Assembly: GCA_023417065.1 (NCBI GenBank)
Contig: JAEZGH010000092.1
Location: 1 to 64,000, forward strand
Direction: 5' to 3'
DNA: 64,000 nucleotides
Source of the DNA: Bacteroidota bacterium
Lineage (GTDB): Bacteria; Bacteroidota; Bacteroidia; Cytophagales; Cyclobacteriaceae
The notes under the pieces are model-generated. The model saw only the letters and a list, made by a program, of their open reading frames with translations, did no database searches and was not told the DNA's origin. The translations under genes and the position numbers were made by a program. Below are positions 17,901 to 26,368 of the stretch, piece after piece. The stretch's first letter is position 1, and each line of letters starts with the position of its first letter.

Positions 17901-19187
17901 TTAGCGCTTGTTCATTTCCACGAAGTCGCGTTTCGGTATACCGGTGTACACCTGGCGTGGCCGGCCAATAGGTTCCTTGTTTTCACGCATTTCTTTCCAT
18001 TGAGCGATCCATCCAGGCAGTCGTCCAATCGCAAACATTACGGTGAACATATCCACCGGGATACCCAGTGCGCGATAGATTATTCCGGAGTAGAAGTCTA
18101 CGTTCGGGTAGAGTCTGCGTTCCACGAAGTAAGGGTCCTTGAGGGCAGCCTCTTCGAGTTTCATGGCAATCTCAAGAACCGGGTCGTTGACACCGAGCTT
18201 CGTGAGCACGTCGTCGGCAGCCTTCTTGATGATTTTTGCACGCGGGTCGAAGTTCTTGTAAACGCGGTGGCCGAATCCCATAAGGCGGAATCCGCTGTTT
18301 TTGTCTTTCGCCTTATTGATCCATTTTTCGGTGTCGCCACCGTCCTGGCGGATATTTTCAAGCATTACGATAACCTCCTGGTTTGCACCACCATGGAGAG
18401 GTCCCCATAAAGCGTTGATTCCCGCTGAAATTGACGAATAGATGCTCGCGCGCGAAGAGCCTACCATACGCACTGTCGATGTAGAACAATTCTGTTCGTG
18501 ATCGGCATGCAGGATGAGCAGCTTATCGAGAGCTGATGAGATGACATCATCAGGCTGGTATTGTTCTGCCGGCAGGGCGAACATCATCTTGAGGAACCGA
18601 GCGCAATAATCCAGGCTGTTGTCGGGATAATTGACAGGGTGACCAATGGCATTCTTGTAAGCCCAGGCGGCGAAGGTCGGCATCTTTGCGAGAGAGCGAA
18701 CGATACTCAGGTAAACACCTTCCGCAGAGCGGTTGGGATCCATCGACTCGGGGTAGAAGGCGGTCTGTGAACAGAACAGAGACGCCAGGACTCCCATTGG
18801 GTGCGCTGTGGAAGGAAAACCATCAAGCATTTTTTTGATGTCTTCGTGTACCAGCGTATGGGTTTTGATATCGTAAGAGAATTTGTCGTACTGCTGTTGC
18901 GTGGGCAGTTCACCAAAAATGAGCAGATAGGCAACCTCCAGGAAATTGGACTTTTCGGCGAGGTCTTCGATACTATAGCCTCTGTATCGGAGAATACCTT
19001 TGTCACCATCCAAAAAAGTGATTGCACTTTTCGTAGCTCCGGTGTTCTTATAGCCCAGATCAAGCGTTATGGTTCCGGTCTTCTCCAACAGATCACTAAT
19101 GTCGATAGCGTTTTCATTTTCGCTACCGGTAATGATCGGAAAGGTGTAAGACTTCCCATCAATAATCAGTTCAGCAGTTTTAGACAT
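17901..19187 (-). CDS. gltA: Citrate synthase (type II)
   Basis: A 428-residue citrate synthase, which condenses acetyl-CoA and oxaloacetate to citrate at the entry to the TCA cycle. Every catalytic segment is present: LHADHEQNCST, WGPLHGGANQEV and GFGHRVYKNFDPRA carry the active-site histidines, and NVDFYSG the catalytic aspartate. The N-terminal beta-rich extension marks the hexameric, NADH-regulated type II class. It stands alone, with a terminator just downstream and the prohibitin-like gene 78 bp upstream on the same strand. Confidence 0.97.
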   Translation of the reverse strand: MSKTAELIIDGKSYTFPIITGSENENAIDISDLLEKTGTITLDLGYKNTGATKSAITFLDGDKGILRYRGYSIEDLAEKSNFLEVAYLLIFGELPTQQQYDKFSYDIKTHTLVHEDIKKMLDGFPSTAHPMGVLASLFCSQTAFYPESMDPNRSAEGVYLSIVRSLAKMPTFAAWAYKNAIGHPVNYPDNSLDYCARFLKMMFALPAEQYQPDDVISSALDKLLILHADHEQNCSTSTVRMVGSSRASIYSSISAGINALWGPLHGGANQEVIVMLENIRQDGGDTEKWINKAKDKNSGFRLMGFGHRVYKNFDPRAKIIKKAADDVLTKLGVNDPVLEIAMKLEEAALKDPYFVERRLYPNVDFYSGIIYRALGIPVDMFTVMFAIGRLPGWIAQWKEMRENKEPIGRPRQVYTGIPKRDFVEMNKR

Positions 19188-19265
19188 TTTTAAAAATATT
19201 TATCACAGGTTTTAAATATACGCCTCAAAGTGTTTCCGGGAAAAAAAAGCCCAAAAAATCGGTCT

Positions 19266-20084
19266 TTAATTGCCTCCGAGGATAAGTGGCAGCCCATCTT
19301 TTCCGGACCCGACAACAATGACTTTTGAATTTGGGGACTTCGAAAGCTCCAGTGTTGCTTCAATGCCTCGCATCTTTAACAGCTTATCGGTGAGGCTGTT
19401 ATTTACAATATTGTTAGCTACAGCTTCACCTTCAGCGGCAATGCGCTTTCGCTCGGCTTCGCTCTTTTCCTTGTCAAGCCGGTACTGGTAAGCGAGTGCT
19501 TCCTGCTGCTGTTGCAGCTTGTTTTCAATCGCGACGCGAATCTGATCGGGTAGGGTAATGGACCGGATCAGGACGGCCGTTGAGTTAACATAATTGGCAT
19601 TCAAAATGGTTTCCGTCTCGCTCTTTATGGCTGCTTCTACTTCAGCACGCCTTGTGGAATAGATTTCTTCCGCCGTATAACGGGCCATCACCTGACGACT
19701 CACCGACCGCATTTCGGGAACGACCAGCCGATCGACATAGGCCTTGGTAAATTTCTCGTGGATGTGCCCAATCCGGTCATGCATAGGATGATAGCGAACC
19801 GAAACATCGACATGGATAGGAAGTCCGTTTTTGTCGTTGATGTCCATCTTCTCTTCCACCGTTGTCTCCGCAACTTCGTAGACGATCACATCATTCCAGG
19901 GAGCCTTCATGTGTGTGCCAGGTTCGATGACGTGATCACGATCCAGGCCATCACCAAAAGGATAGAAGATTACGGCCCTTTCATACGGTCCAATCTTATA
20001 GATGATGCTGCTGGACAGGCCCGCAAGGATAAACAATGCGATGACTGCCAGCACGATAAAGGGTAAGAGTTTGCGGTTATTCAT
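19266..20084 (-). CDS. Prohibitin/SPFH (Band 7) family protein
   Basis: A 272-residue prohibitin-like protein: one N-terminal membrane helix (about 8-28) followed by an SPFH/Band 7 domain (PYERAVIFYPFGDGLDRDHVIEPGTHMKAPW to about 190) and a coiled-coil C-terminal part rich in Lys/Glu/Ala (LQQQQEALAYQYRLDKEKSEAERKR). By family it would form ring-like membrane assemblies; in bacteria HflK/HflC-type relatives restrain the FtsH protease, but no hflK or ftsH is adjacent. Start at 20084 is the first good ATG. Function by analogy only. Confidence 0.9.
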   Translation of the reverse strand: MNNRKLLPFIVLAVIALFILAGLSSSIIYKIGPYERAVIFYPFGDGLDRDHVIEPGTHMKAPWNDVIVYEVAETTVEEKMDINDKNGLPIHVDVSVRYHPMHDRIGHIHEKFTKAYVDRLVVPEMRSVSRQVMARYTAEEIYSTRRAEVEAAIKSETETILNANYVNSTAVLIRSITLPDQIRVAIENKLQQQQEALAYQYRLDKEKSEAERKRIAAEGEAVANNIVNNSLTDKLLKMRGIEATLELSKSPNSKVIVVGSGKDGLPLILGGN

Positions 20085-20282
20085 GTATTCAGGGTTTGAT
20101 GTTCTTGATACCCCCTCGGAGGCGGGCCAAAACTACAACATTCGACGGGACGACCGAAGTACCGCGGGCCGTATTATTATTTGATTACTCAAGTGAATCA
20201 CTGCCAGAGATTTAATTTGGATTTTGAGAGAAACACATCACCTGCTTCAGAAAAATCCTGTAATATAGAGGTTTAATTTTCG

Positions 20283-22907
20283 ATGGTTCGGCTGCTGTTA
20301 TTGTTGACACTGGGTTGCTGTCTCCCTAACCTGAGTTTGTCTCAAAAAGCTCAAACCGATACGCTTGCGCTTAACTTTGACGAAATCCCGGATCCCGTCC
20401 GGAAAGTCGACGAGCTGAACCAGCTTGCCTATGAATTATTTGACCATGATCCAGTTACCGCATATCGCTATGCTGATCAGGCATTTATGATTGCTGATCA
20501 ACATGGTTACTTAAAAGGAAAGCGGTTAGCCCTCACGTTAAAGGGTTTCTACTTTTTTGTTAAAGGTGAATTCAAGAATGCACTGGCACACTACCGCCAG
20601 GGGGCCAACGTGCCTGCGCTACCCGACGGAAACCTCGGCTACAACTTTATTCTTACAGGTAATCTGTATCGCTCCATTGCGGCCTATGATTCCGCCCAAC
20701 ACTTTTATAATCAGGGGATCCCTTTGCTTCAGGACGAATCTGAAAAGCGACGCCTCGCTTATGGTTACCGGAGCCTCGGCCGACTTTATGTAGTGCAGTG
20801 GAAAAACGACCTGGCCAAAGATGCGTTTCGCATTTCCAAAGAGTTGTACACCAAATCAGGGAGTCTCTATGGAACGGCGGAAACCCTGTTCGCACTCGCC
20901 GATCTCACCCGTAATCTGGGCGACTATGAACTGGCTCAGGATTACATCAATGATGGATGCGATATTGCTGAAAAGATTGATGATCAGTTTCTTAAACTTC
21001 AGTGCAAGATCAACAGGGGTGAGATACTCTTTAAGCTCGGGGAGTTCGTGGCGTCACTGGAGGAACTCCTCGACGTGCTCAATCAGCTCCAGGGCCGGGA
21101 AGATCCCCAAACCCTGGTGCGAATATATTCTGCCCTCGGCGATGTCTATGAGGTCCTCGGTCAGAACGACCTCTCTCTCCGGTATTATCTCGAAGGGTTG
21201 AAGGTTTCCGAGCGACTCGATTTAAAACACGAAATCGGCAAGATCACGAGCCACATCGCCTGGATATACAAGAATCAAAAGAATTACTCGTTCGCATTCG
21301 ACTTCCTGGAGAAGTCACTGAAAGTACGGGAGCACATCCGCGACTCCTTCGGAATCGCCAATTCCTATAATGTGAAGGGGGTCATCTATTTTCAGCAGAA
21401 GAATTATCCGGAAGCCATTACGTGGATCACCAAAGCGTTGGAAATACGCTCCGCCATCGGACACGTTGAGGGTACCGCCGCGTGTTACTACAACCTGGGC
21501 ATGATTCACGAAGAGCAGAAAAACTATCGGGAAGCGCTCCGTTACCAGCTGAAGGCTTACGAGTATGAAAAAGCTACCGGGAACAAATTCAATATGGGCA
21601 TAGCCTTCAGCAGCATCGGCAGCGTCTATACTTATCTGAACGACTTTGACAGTGCGCGGTACTATCTCGAACAGGCCGAAGAGTTGGGCCGCCAGACGGG
21701 CTCCCTCGAACTGCAAATGGAAACCTGTTATTATTGGTCGGAATTCTTTGAGCATCAGGGGAATCATCAGGAAGCGCTGCTGTGGCATAAGCGCTACACG
21801 AAACTGAATGACAGCATGTATCACGAAGCAGGGGCGAACCGCCTGGCCGAAATGCAAGCGCTTTACCAGACCGACCAGAAAGACAAGGAAATAAACCTCC
21901 TCAGCCAGGAGAAGAAACTCCAGGCAAACCTGCTTGAGCTGCAAAAGGCTCAGATCAACCTCCAGGGATACGTTATTATCTTCGTTGTCATCGCGCTGTT
22001 GCTGGTCTCGCTGCTGGCGTATAAGACGTATAAGTACAACAAAGAAATCAAGCGGGCGCATAGTGAGATCGTCGAACAGAAGGAAGAGCTTCAGACGCAG
22101 TCGGAAGAGCTGCAACAGGCGTATCAGACTATCGCGGAAAGCCATAAGGAGCTGGAGGCAAAAGTGGAGGAACGCACATTCGCACTACGTGAAGCTTACC
22201 GGGAGCTCGATACGTTTTTCTATCGCGCCTCCCATGATTTCCGCAGACCCTTGACCACATTCCTGGGCCTCGCGGAGGTAGCGAAGATCACCCTGGTTGA
22301 CCCTAATGCGCGGGAGCTCTTTGACAAGGTTCGAGAGACGGCGACGAACCTCGACAAGATGCTGCTGAAACTCCAGTCGATAAGTGATCTTGGGTCACAG
22401 CAGCTGGCTTATGGGCTCGTGGACATGGCCGAACTCTTTGATCGAGTACTCATACAGTTCAAGCCTGCCCTCGAAGAAAGAAACATCCATACGTCGGTTA
22501 CCTGCGTGATGCAGGACTGCTTCTACTCGTACCCGGAAATGATCTTCATTATCCTCGAGAACCTGGTGGAGAATTCGATCGCCTTCTGCCGGTATCAGGG
22601 AGCTTATCTGAGGGTCCGCGCCATCCAGCAGGATGAGCGCGTGCTCATCGAGGTGGAAGACAACGGCGACGGCATCGACGAACGCTATCACGCCCGGATC
22701 TTCGAGATGTACTTCCGTGGAAACGACCGGTCTAAGGGGAATGGCCTCGGACTTTACATCATCAAGAAGGCTGTTGAGAAACTAGACGGAGTGATCGCCT
22801 TTACGAGTCAGCGCGACAAAGGGACACTGTTCAGCCTGTCGTTCCCGATGAAAATTGCTGAAGCTTTTGAGGCTGACTCAGAAGTTGGTGAAAGGTTGCA
22901 TTTGTAA
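20283..22907 (+). CDS. Orphan TPR-containing histidine kinase
   Basis: An 874-residue hybrid sensor kinase. A signal peptide (LLLLLTLGCCLPNLSLSQ) leads into a periplasmic TPR solenoid (about 60-500; repeats such as AKDAFRISKELYTKSGSLYG and PEAITWITKALEIRSAIGHVEG). A transmembrane helix lies at about 560-580, followed by a coiled coil (KEELQTQSEELQQAY, then EERTFALREAYRELD). The phospho-acceptor box reads FYRASHDFRRPLTTFLG with the His near residue 652; it departs from the usual HE-[ILM]-x-x-P-L form. The ATPase domain has DNGDGIDE and GNGLGLYIIKKAVE. No response regulator is adjacent. TPR periplasmic sensors of this plan are common in Bacteroidota. Confidence 0.92.
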   Translation: MVRLLLLLTLGCCLPNLSLSQKAQTDTLALNFDEIPDPVRKVDELNQLAYELFDHDPVTAYRYADQAFMIADQHGYLKGKRLALTLKGFYFFVKGEFKNALAHYRQGANVPALPDGNLGYNFILTGNLYRSIAAYDSAQHFYNQGIPLLQDESEKRRLAYGYRSLGRLYVVQWKNDLAKDAFRISKELYTKSGSLYGTAETLFALADLTRNLGDYELAQDYINDGCDIAEKIDDQFLKLQCKINRGEILFKLGEFVASLEELLDVLNQLQGREDPQTLVRIYSALGDVYEVLGQNDLSLRYYLEGLKVSERLDLKHEIGKITSHIAWIYKNQKNYSFAFDFLEKSLKVREHIRDSFGIANSYNVKGVIYFQQKNYPEAITWITKALEIRSAIGHVEGTAACYYNLGMIHEEQKNYREALRYQLKAYEYEKATGNKFNMGIAFSSIGSVYTYLNDFDSARYYLEQAEELGRQTGSLELQMETCYYWSEFFEHQGNHQEALLWHKRYTKLNDSMYHEAGANRLAEMQALYQTDQKDKEINLLSQEKKLQANLLELQKAQINLQGYVIIFVVIALLLVSLLAYKTYKYNKEIKRAHSEIVEQKEELQTQSEELQQAYQTIAESHKELEAKVEERTFALREAYRELDTFFYRASHDFRRPLTTFLGLAEVAKITLVDPNARELFDKVRETATNLDKMLLKLQSISDLGSQQLAYGLVDMAELFDRVLIQFKPALEERNIHTSVTCVMQDCFYSYPEMIFIILENLVENSIAFCRYQGAYLRVRAIQQDERVLIEVEDNGDGIDERYHARIFEMYFRGNDRSKGNGLGLYIIKKAVEKLDGVIAFTSQRDKGTLFSLSFPMKIAEAFEADSEVGERLHL

Positions 22908-22930
22908 GGTACAACCCATAAACGAATGAA

Positions 22931-22961
22931 AACGGCCCGGCGAATCTGCCGGGCCGTTTTG
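22931..22961. terminator. Bidirectional terminator between convergent genes
   Basis: AACGGCCCGGC and GCCGGGCCGTT form an 11-bp stem around GAATCT. T-runs flank both sides (TTTTG on plus, AAAAC on minus), so it can end both the histidine kinase and the oxidoreductase transcripts. Confidence 0.85.
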
Positions 22962-22962
22962 T

Positions 22963-24366
22963 TTAGATGACTTCTTTCGCGTTGACAGGATCCCAATGAA
23001 TGATTTTCTTCTCGAACAGACTCTTGTTGGCGGCGAGTGCCGGACCTGCGGCCCGCATACCAAACAACGCGTCCTCAACGATCGGTTTGCCTTCGCGAAT
23101 CCCTGCGTAAAAGTTCTTGTGATGGTCGACGTTGGCGCTGTAATTCTGCGGCGCCTTGAATTCTATATCGTCTTCCTTCGCGCGCTTCGGCGTGTTCGGA
23201 TACTTTGACTTATACCATTGTTCATAGCGCTTTTGTTCGGCCTCTGCAAACGTATCAAACGAATCCCAGCCACCGTATGTCGGGATATCAGATATCTTGT
23301 TCCGTGTAACGCGAACCGAGCCCCAGCCCATATCGATCATTCCATCGGTGCCGATAAGCTTCAAGCCTTCACCACGCTCGCTTCCGTCGACGAAGTTGAC
23401 CCGCATCTGCAGGTTGAACGCGGGATGGTTCTTTGTCTCCGGATAGTCGTACAGCCCCAGGGAAATATCAGGGACATCGCGGCCATCCTTCCAGTAGCGA
23501 AGTCCGCCAGTACTATAAATCCGGTTGGGCCCTTCTGAACCGGTCACTGCATGGAGTGCTGAGAAGAGATGGACGAACAAGTCTCCGGCAATGCCAGTGC
23601 CGTAATCCTGATAGTTGCGCCAGCGGAAAAACCTGACGGGATCGTAAGGGACTTTTGGTGCGTCGCCCAGAAAACGTTCCCAGTCAACGGTACTCTTATC
23701 CGCATCCGTCGGAATAGAATACTGCCACGCACCATTTGAGCTGTGGCGATCCATCCAGGCTTCAACCATGATAAGCTGGCCGATAACGCCGCTGCGAAAC
23801 AACTCTGCTGTCTTTTCGGTGACTACTGAACTTACCCGCTGACTGCCGACTTCCAGCACTTTGCCTGTCTTTCGCTGCGTGTCAATAACCTTTTGCCCTT
23901 CATCCAGCTTGTGCACCATTGGTTTTTCGACGTATACGTGCTTACCCTTGTTCATCGCCTCGATGGCGATGTGATCATGCCAGTGGTCGGAAGTGGAAAT
24001 GATCACCGCGTCGATGTCTTTGCGTTCAAGCAGCTCCCGATAATCGCGTGTGGTGTAAAGATCCTTGCCGTATTTTTCCTTTGAGCGCTCAAGCCTCCCG
24101 TTATAAAGGTCGCAGGCGGCGACGAGTTTCACACCCGGAATTTTTGTAGTCACTTCAGCGTTGGCAAAACCCATGATTCCCATGCCGATCATGGCGATGT
24201 TTATCTGATCATTGGGTCCGTATTTTCGATCATGACGTGCAGCTTTGAGCTCGACCACTTTGGATGGTTGCCCATGTAATAAAAGCGGCGCACTTCCGCT
24301 GATTAGTGTGGTAGTGAACGCTTTTTTTAAAAATCTCCTTCGGGAATTGGTGGAATGATCAGACAT
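22963..24366 (-). CDS. Exported Gfo/Idh/MocA-family oxidoreductase
   Basis: A 467-residue NAD(P)-dependent oxidoreductase of the Gfo/Idh/MocA family, which act on sugars, inositols and other polyols. The Rossmann part shows IAMIGMGIMGFAN and the characteristic EKPM loop (VYVEKPMVH) carrying the cofactor-binding lysine. A twin-arginine signal (NSRRRFLKKAF, then TLISGSAPLLLHG) places it in the periplasm, as in the 'secreted Gfo/Idh' group of Bacteroidota. ATG at 24366 is used because it sits just before that signal; the frame is open further upstream to 24423, with no domain. It stands alone; substrate unknown. Confidence 0.92.
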   Translation of the reverse strand: MSDHSTNSRRRFLKKAFTTTLISGSAPLLLHGQPSKVVELKAARHDRKYGPNDQINIAMIGMGIMGFANAEVTTKIPGVKLVAACDLYNGRLERSKEKYGKDLYTTRDYRELLERKDIDAVIISTSDHWHDHIAIEAMNKGKHVYVEKPMVHKLDEGQKVIDTQRKTGKVLEVGSQRVSSVVTEKTAELFRSGVIGQLIMVEAWMDRHSSNGAWQYSIPTDADKSTVDWERFLGDAPKVPYDPVRFFRWRNYQDYGTGIAGDLFVHLFSALHAVTGSEGPNRIYSTGGLRYWKDGRDVPDISLGLYDYPETKNHPAFNLQMRVNFVDGSERGEGLKLIGTDGMIDMGWGSVRVTRNKISDIPTYGGWDSFDTFAEAEQKRYEQWYKSKYPNTPKRAKEDDIEFKAPQNYSANVDHHKNFYAGIREGKPIVEDALFGMRAAGPALAANKSLFEKKIIHWDPVNAKEVI

Positions 24367-24502
24367 AATTTTTTTAAGGTTTGGAAGAGCAGAGGAAGTT
24401 ACGATATTTGTTACCGAAGTCAATGGCCAATTTTGTGAACGGCAGTTTGGTCAAACTCTCCTCATTTAATCTCTACAAAATTTTATTAAGACCCCTTAGA
24501 AG

Positions 24503-25528
24503 ATGAGCTTCAACTTTTTCCGGAATAAGAGTTTTGCTATTGACCTTGGCAATACGAATACGTTGGTAAGTGATGCGCGGCGGATCTTGTTGTCGCAGCC
24601 TTCATATATCGTTTTTGACGCTGAAACAAACGCCGTGAAAGCAGTGGGTGACCGGGCGTTCAATATGTTCGAAAAAAATCACGTTGAGCTCAAACCAGTA
24701 AAGCCGTTGAAAGGTGGCGTTATCGCCGACTACGATTCTGCGAGCAAGATGATAAAGGAAATGGTCACGCAGGCTGACGGCTCACGCTCATTCCTCAGTG
24801 GCTATGATAATCTGATTGCAGGCATACCTTATTGCACTACCGAAGTCGAACGCAGAGCACTTCGCGATGCCCTCGACCAGTTCAATGCACGTCATACATA
24901 CCTCCTTTACGAGCCGCTGGCGGCTGCTATTGGGCTCGACCTCAACATTCGCGAACCCGAAGGCAAAATGGTGATTGACATCGGCGGCGGGCTTACAGAA
25001 ATCGTCGTGATCTCGTTGTCCGGAATCGCCGCATTCCAGTCCGTTAAGGCCGCAGGCGACACGTTCGACGAAGCCATCCAGGATCACTTCCGTCGCCACT
25101 ATAACATGGCCATAGGCTTGCGCACCGCCGAGCAGATCAAGATCAACGTTGGCGCTGTAATCAATAACCTCGAAGAAGTTCCCGAACCTATGACGGTGAA
25201 AGGTAAAGACCTCGTTGAAGGTCTGCCTGTCACCCGCACAATAGACCACTTTGAAGTGGTGACCATCCTGGAGAAATCCATAGCGTCCATCGAACATGGC
25301 ATCGTTCAGACGCTGGAGCTTTGCCCTCCCGAACTCGCCGCTGATATTTACGAGAACGGTATCCACGTTACTGGCGGAAATGCCCAGCTCCGTGGCTTGC
25401 GCGAGCGCTTCCAGTCGAAGATCAAGCTTCCGGTACACGTCGACGATCAACCCCTGTTATCAGTAGGTAAGGGCGTTGCCAAAGCCCTGTCGGATACCAA
25501 GAAATACAAAAGCGTATTATTTGAATAG
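24503..25528 (+). CDS. Divergent MreB-family actin-like protein
   Basis: A 341-residue MreB/actin-family protein. The ATP-binding motifs are recognisable: phosphate-1 IDLGNTNTLV, phosphate-2 VIDIGGGLTEIVVI and adenosine GIHVTGGNAQLRG. The second residue of phosphate-1 is Asn where MreB usually has Thr-Ala, and the adenosine motif has GGNA in place of GGGA. The internal segment KPLKGGVIADYDSASKMI is typical for MreB. No mreC, mreD, pbp2 or rodA follows, so it is a stand-alone paralogue or dispersed copy. Downstream are two terminators. Role in cell shape is by family; divergence leaves it open. Confidence 0.88.
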   Translation: MSFNFFRNKSFAIDLGNTNTLVSDARRILLSQPSYIVFDAETNAVKAVGDRAFNMFEKNHVELKPVKPLKGGVIADYDSASKMIKEMVTQADGSRSFLSGYDNLIAGIPYCTTEVERRALRDALDQFNARHTYLLYEPLAAAIGLDLNIREPEGKMVIDIGGGLTEIVVISLSGIAAFQSVKAAGDTFDEAIQDHFRRHYNMAIGLRTAEQIKINVGAVINNLEEVPEPMTVKGKDLVEGLPVTRTIDHFEVVTILEKSIASIEHGIVQTLELCPPELAADIYENGIHVTGGNAQLRGLRERFQSKIKLPVHVDDQPLLSVGKGVAKALSDTKKYKSVLFE

Positions 25529-25550
25529 TGGCGAAATGCCTGATGACATA

Positions 25551-25582
25551 AAAAAAGCCTCTGCGACTGCAGGGGCTTTTTA
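25551..25582 (+). terminator. Terminator after the MreB-like gene
   Basis: AAAAAGCCTCTGC and GCAGGGGCTTTTT form a long stem (one T-G pair) around a 4-nt loop, ending in a T-run. It lies about 25 bp after the stop codon at 25528. Confidence 0.8.
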
Positions 25583-25598
25583 GTTTGCGCCTTACAGC

Positions 25599-25627
25599 AA
25601 AAAGGGTGTTCCGGTAACACCTTTTTT
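25599..25627 (-). terminator. Terminator facing the histone-like gene
   Basis: A GGTGTT/AACACC stem around CCGGT is flanked by A-runs on one side and T-runs on the other, making it usable on both strands. It lies about 30 bp downstream of the minus-strand histone H1-like gene and after the first plus-strand terminator. Confidence 0.7.
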
Positions 25628-25657
25628 GCCATGTCTGGCAGAAATCCAAATCAGCGA

Positions 25658-26128
25658 CTAAGCTTCGTCGCCGGACTCGGTAGTGGTTCCACCGAAGAGA
25701 TCAGTCTGAACGCTTCCGTTCGCGTCAACTGACTCATTTGGCTCAGATGAAGGAAGTGCACTTTCTGTAGCTGCCACTGCTTCCGCCTTGGCGGCTTCCT
25801 TCTCCTGGAGTTTTTGTTTCGCCCGTTTCTTAAGGGCAATCAGTTTGGAAGAAGGCTTCGGCCGGGAAGTTTTCTTCGCTGCCTTTTTAGCTGTAGCCTT
25901 TTTGGGAGCTGACTTCTTCGCGGCTTTCCTGGGGGCGGCCTTCTTTGCCGCTTTTTTCGCTGCCTTCTTAGGCGCAGATTTCTTCGCGGCCTTCTTTGCA
26001 GATTTTTTGGCTACTTTCTTGGCTGATTTCTTAGCCGTTTTTTTAGCAGCCTTCACTGTTTTCTTGGCAGCTTTCTTCGCTGTTTTTTTAGCAGACTTCT
26101 TTGCTGCCTTTTTTGCTTTCTTTGCCAT
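25658..26128 (-). CDS. Histone H1-like Lys/Ala-repeat protein
   Basis: A 156-residue, extremely basic protein. Residues 2 to about 85 are short tandem AKK/SAKK/AAKK repeats interspersed with SAPKK and APRK, as in eukaryotic H1 C-terminal tails and in HctB-like or AlgP-type bacterial proteins. A short basic helix (LIALKKRAKQKLQEKEAAKAEA, about 94-115) follows, then an acidic, Ser/Glu-rich tail (about 115-156). No globular domain is present. It probably binds DNA or RNA non-specifically and condenses it, as in the family; here this is inference. Alone on the minus strand, with a terminator downstream. Confidence 0.85.
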   Translation of the reverse strand: MAKKAKKAAKKSAKKTAKKAAKKTVKAAKKTAKKSAKKVAKKSAKKAAKKSAPKKAAKKAAKKAAPRKAAKKSAPKKATAKKAAKKTSRPKPSSKLIALKKRAKQKLQEKEAAKAEAVAATESALPSSEPNESVDANGSVQTDLFGGTTTESGDEA

Positions 26129-26368
26129 AGCAGTTAATGTTTTTGATAGCCAAAAGTTAATTAATTAAAATTCATTTTTTTATAATAAAGGCAAAGAAAA
26201 AATAAGGCCACGAAAGAAATGCTATGTTGTGATCACTAAAAGTTCTTATCAGATACATTCAGGTGCGGAAAGTCATTATACACCAATGCAACTCATCCCC
26301 GATAAGGGCATTTCATAGTGCTTGATGGGCATTCGATTCAATATCTGACATCGGCCTTCATGGTAACG
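26129..26368. other. AT-rich intergenic region
   Basis: No gene seen. It carries the presumed control region of the histone H1-like gene at its left end (AT-rich, with runs such as TTAATTAATTAA) and lies downstream of the ABC exporter stop at its right end. Confidence 0.5.

Noticed and set aside
21315..22145. Minus-strand frame of 276 codons inside the TPR kinase
   Set aside because: It is antisense to the kinase; Leu/Arg-rich composition follows from the helical TPR codons on the other strand.
24788..25450. Minus-strand frame of 220 codons inside the MreB-like gene
   Set aside because: It is antisense to a well-conserved actin-family gene.
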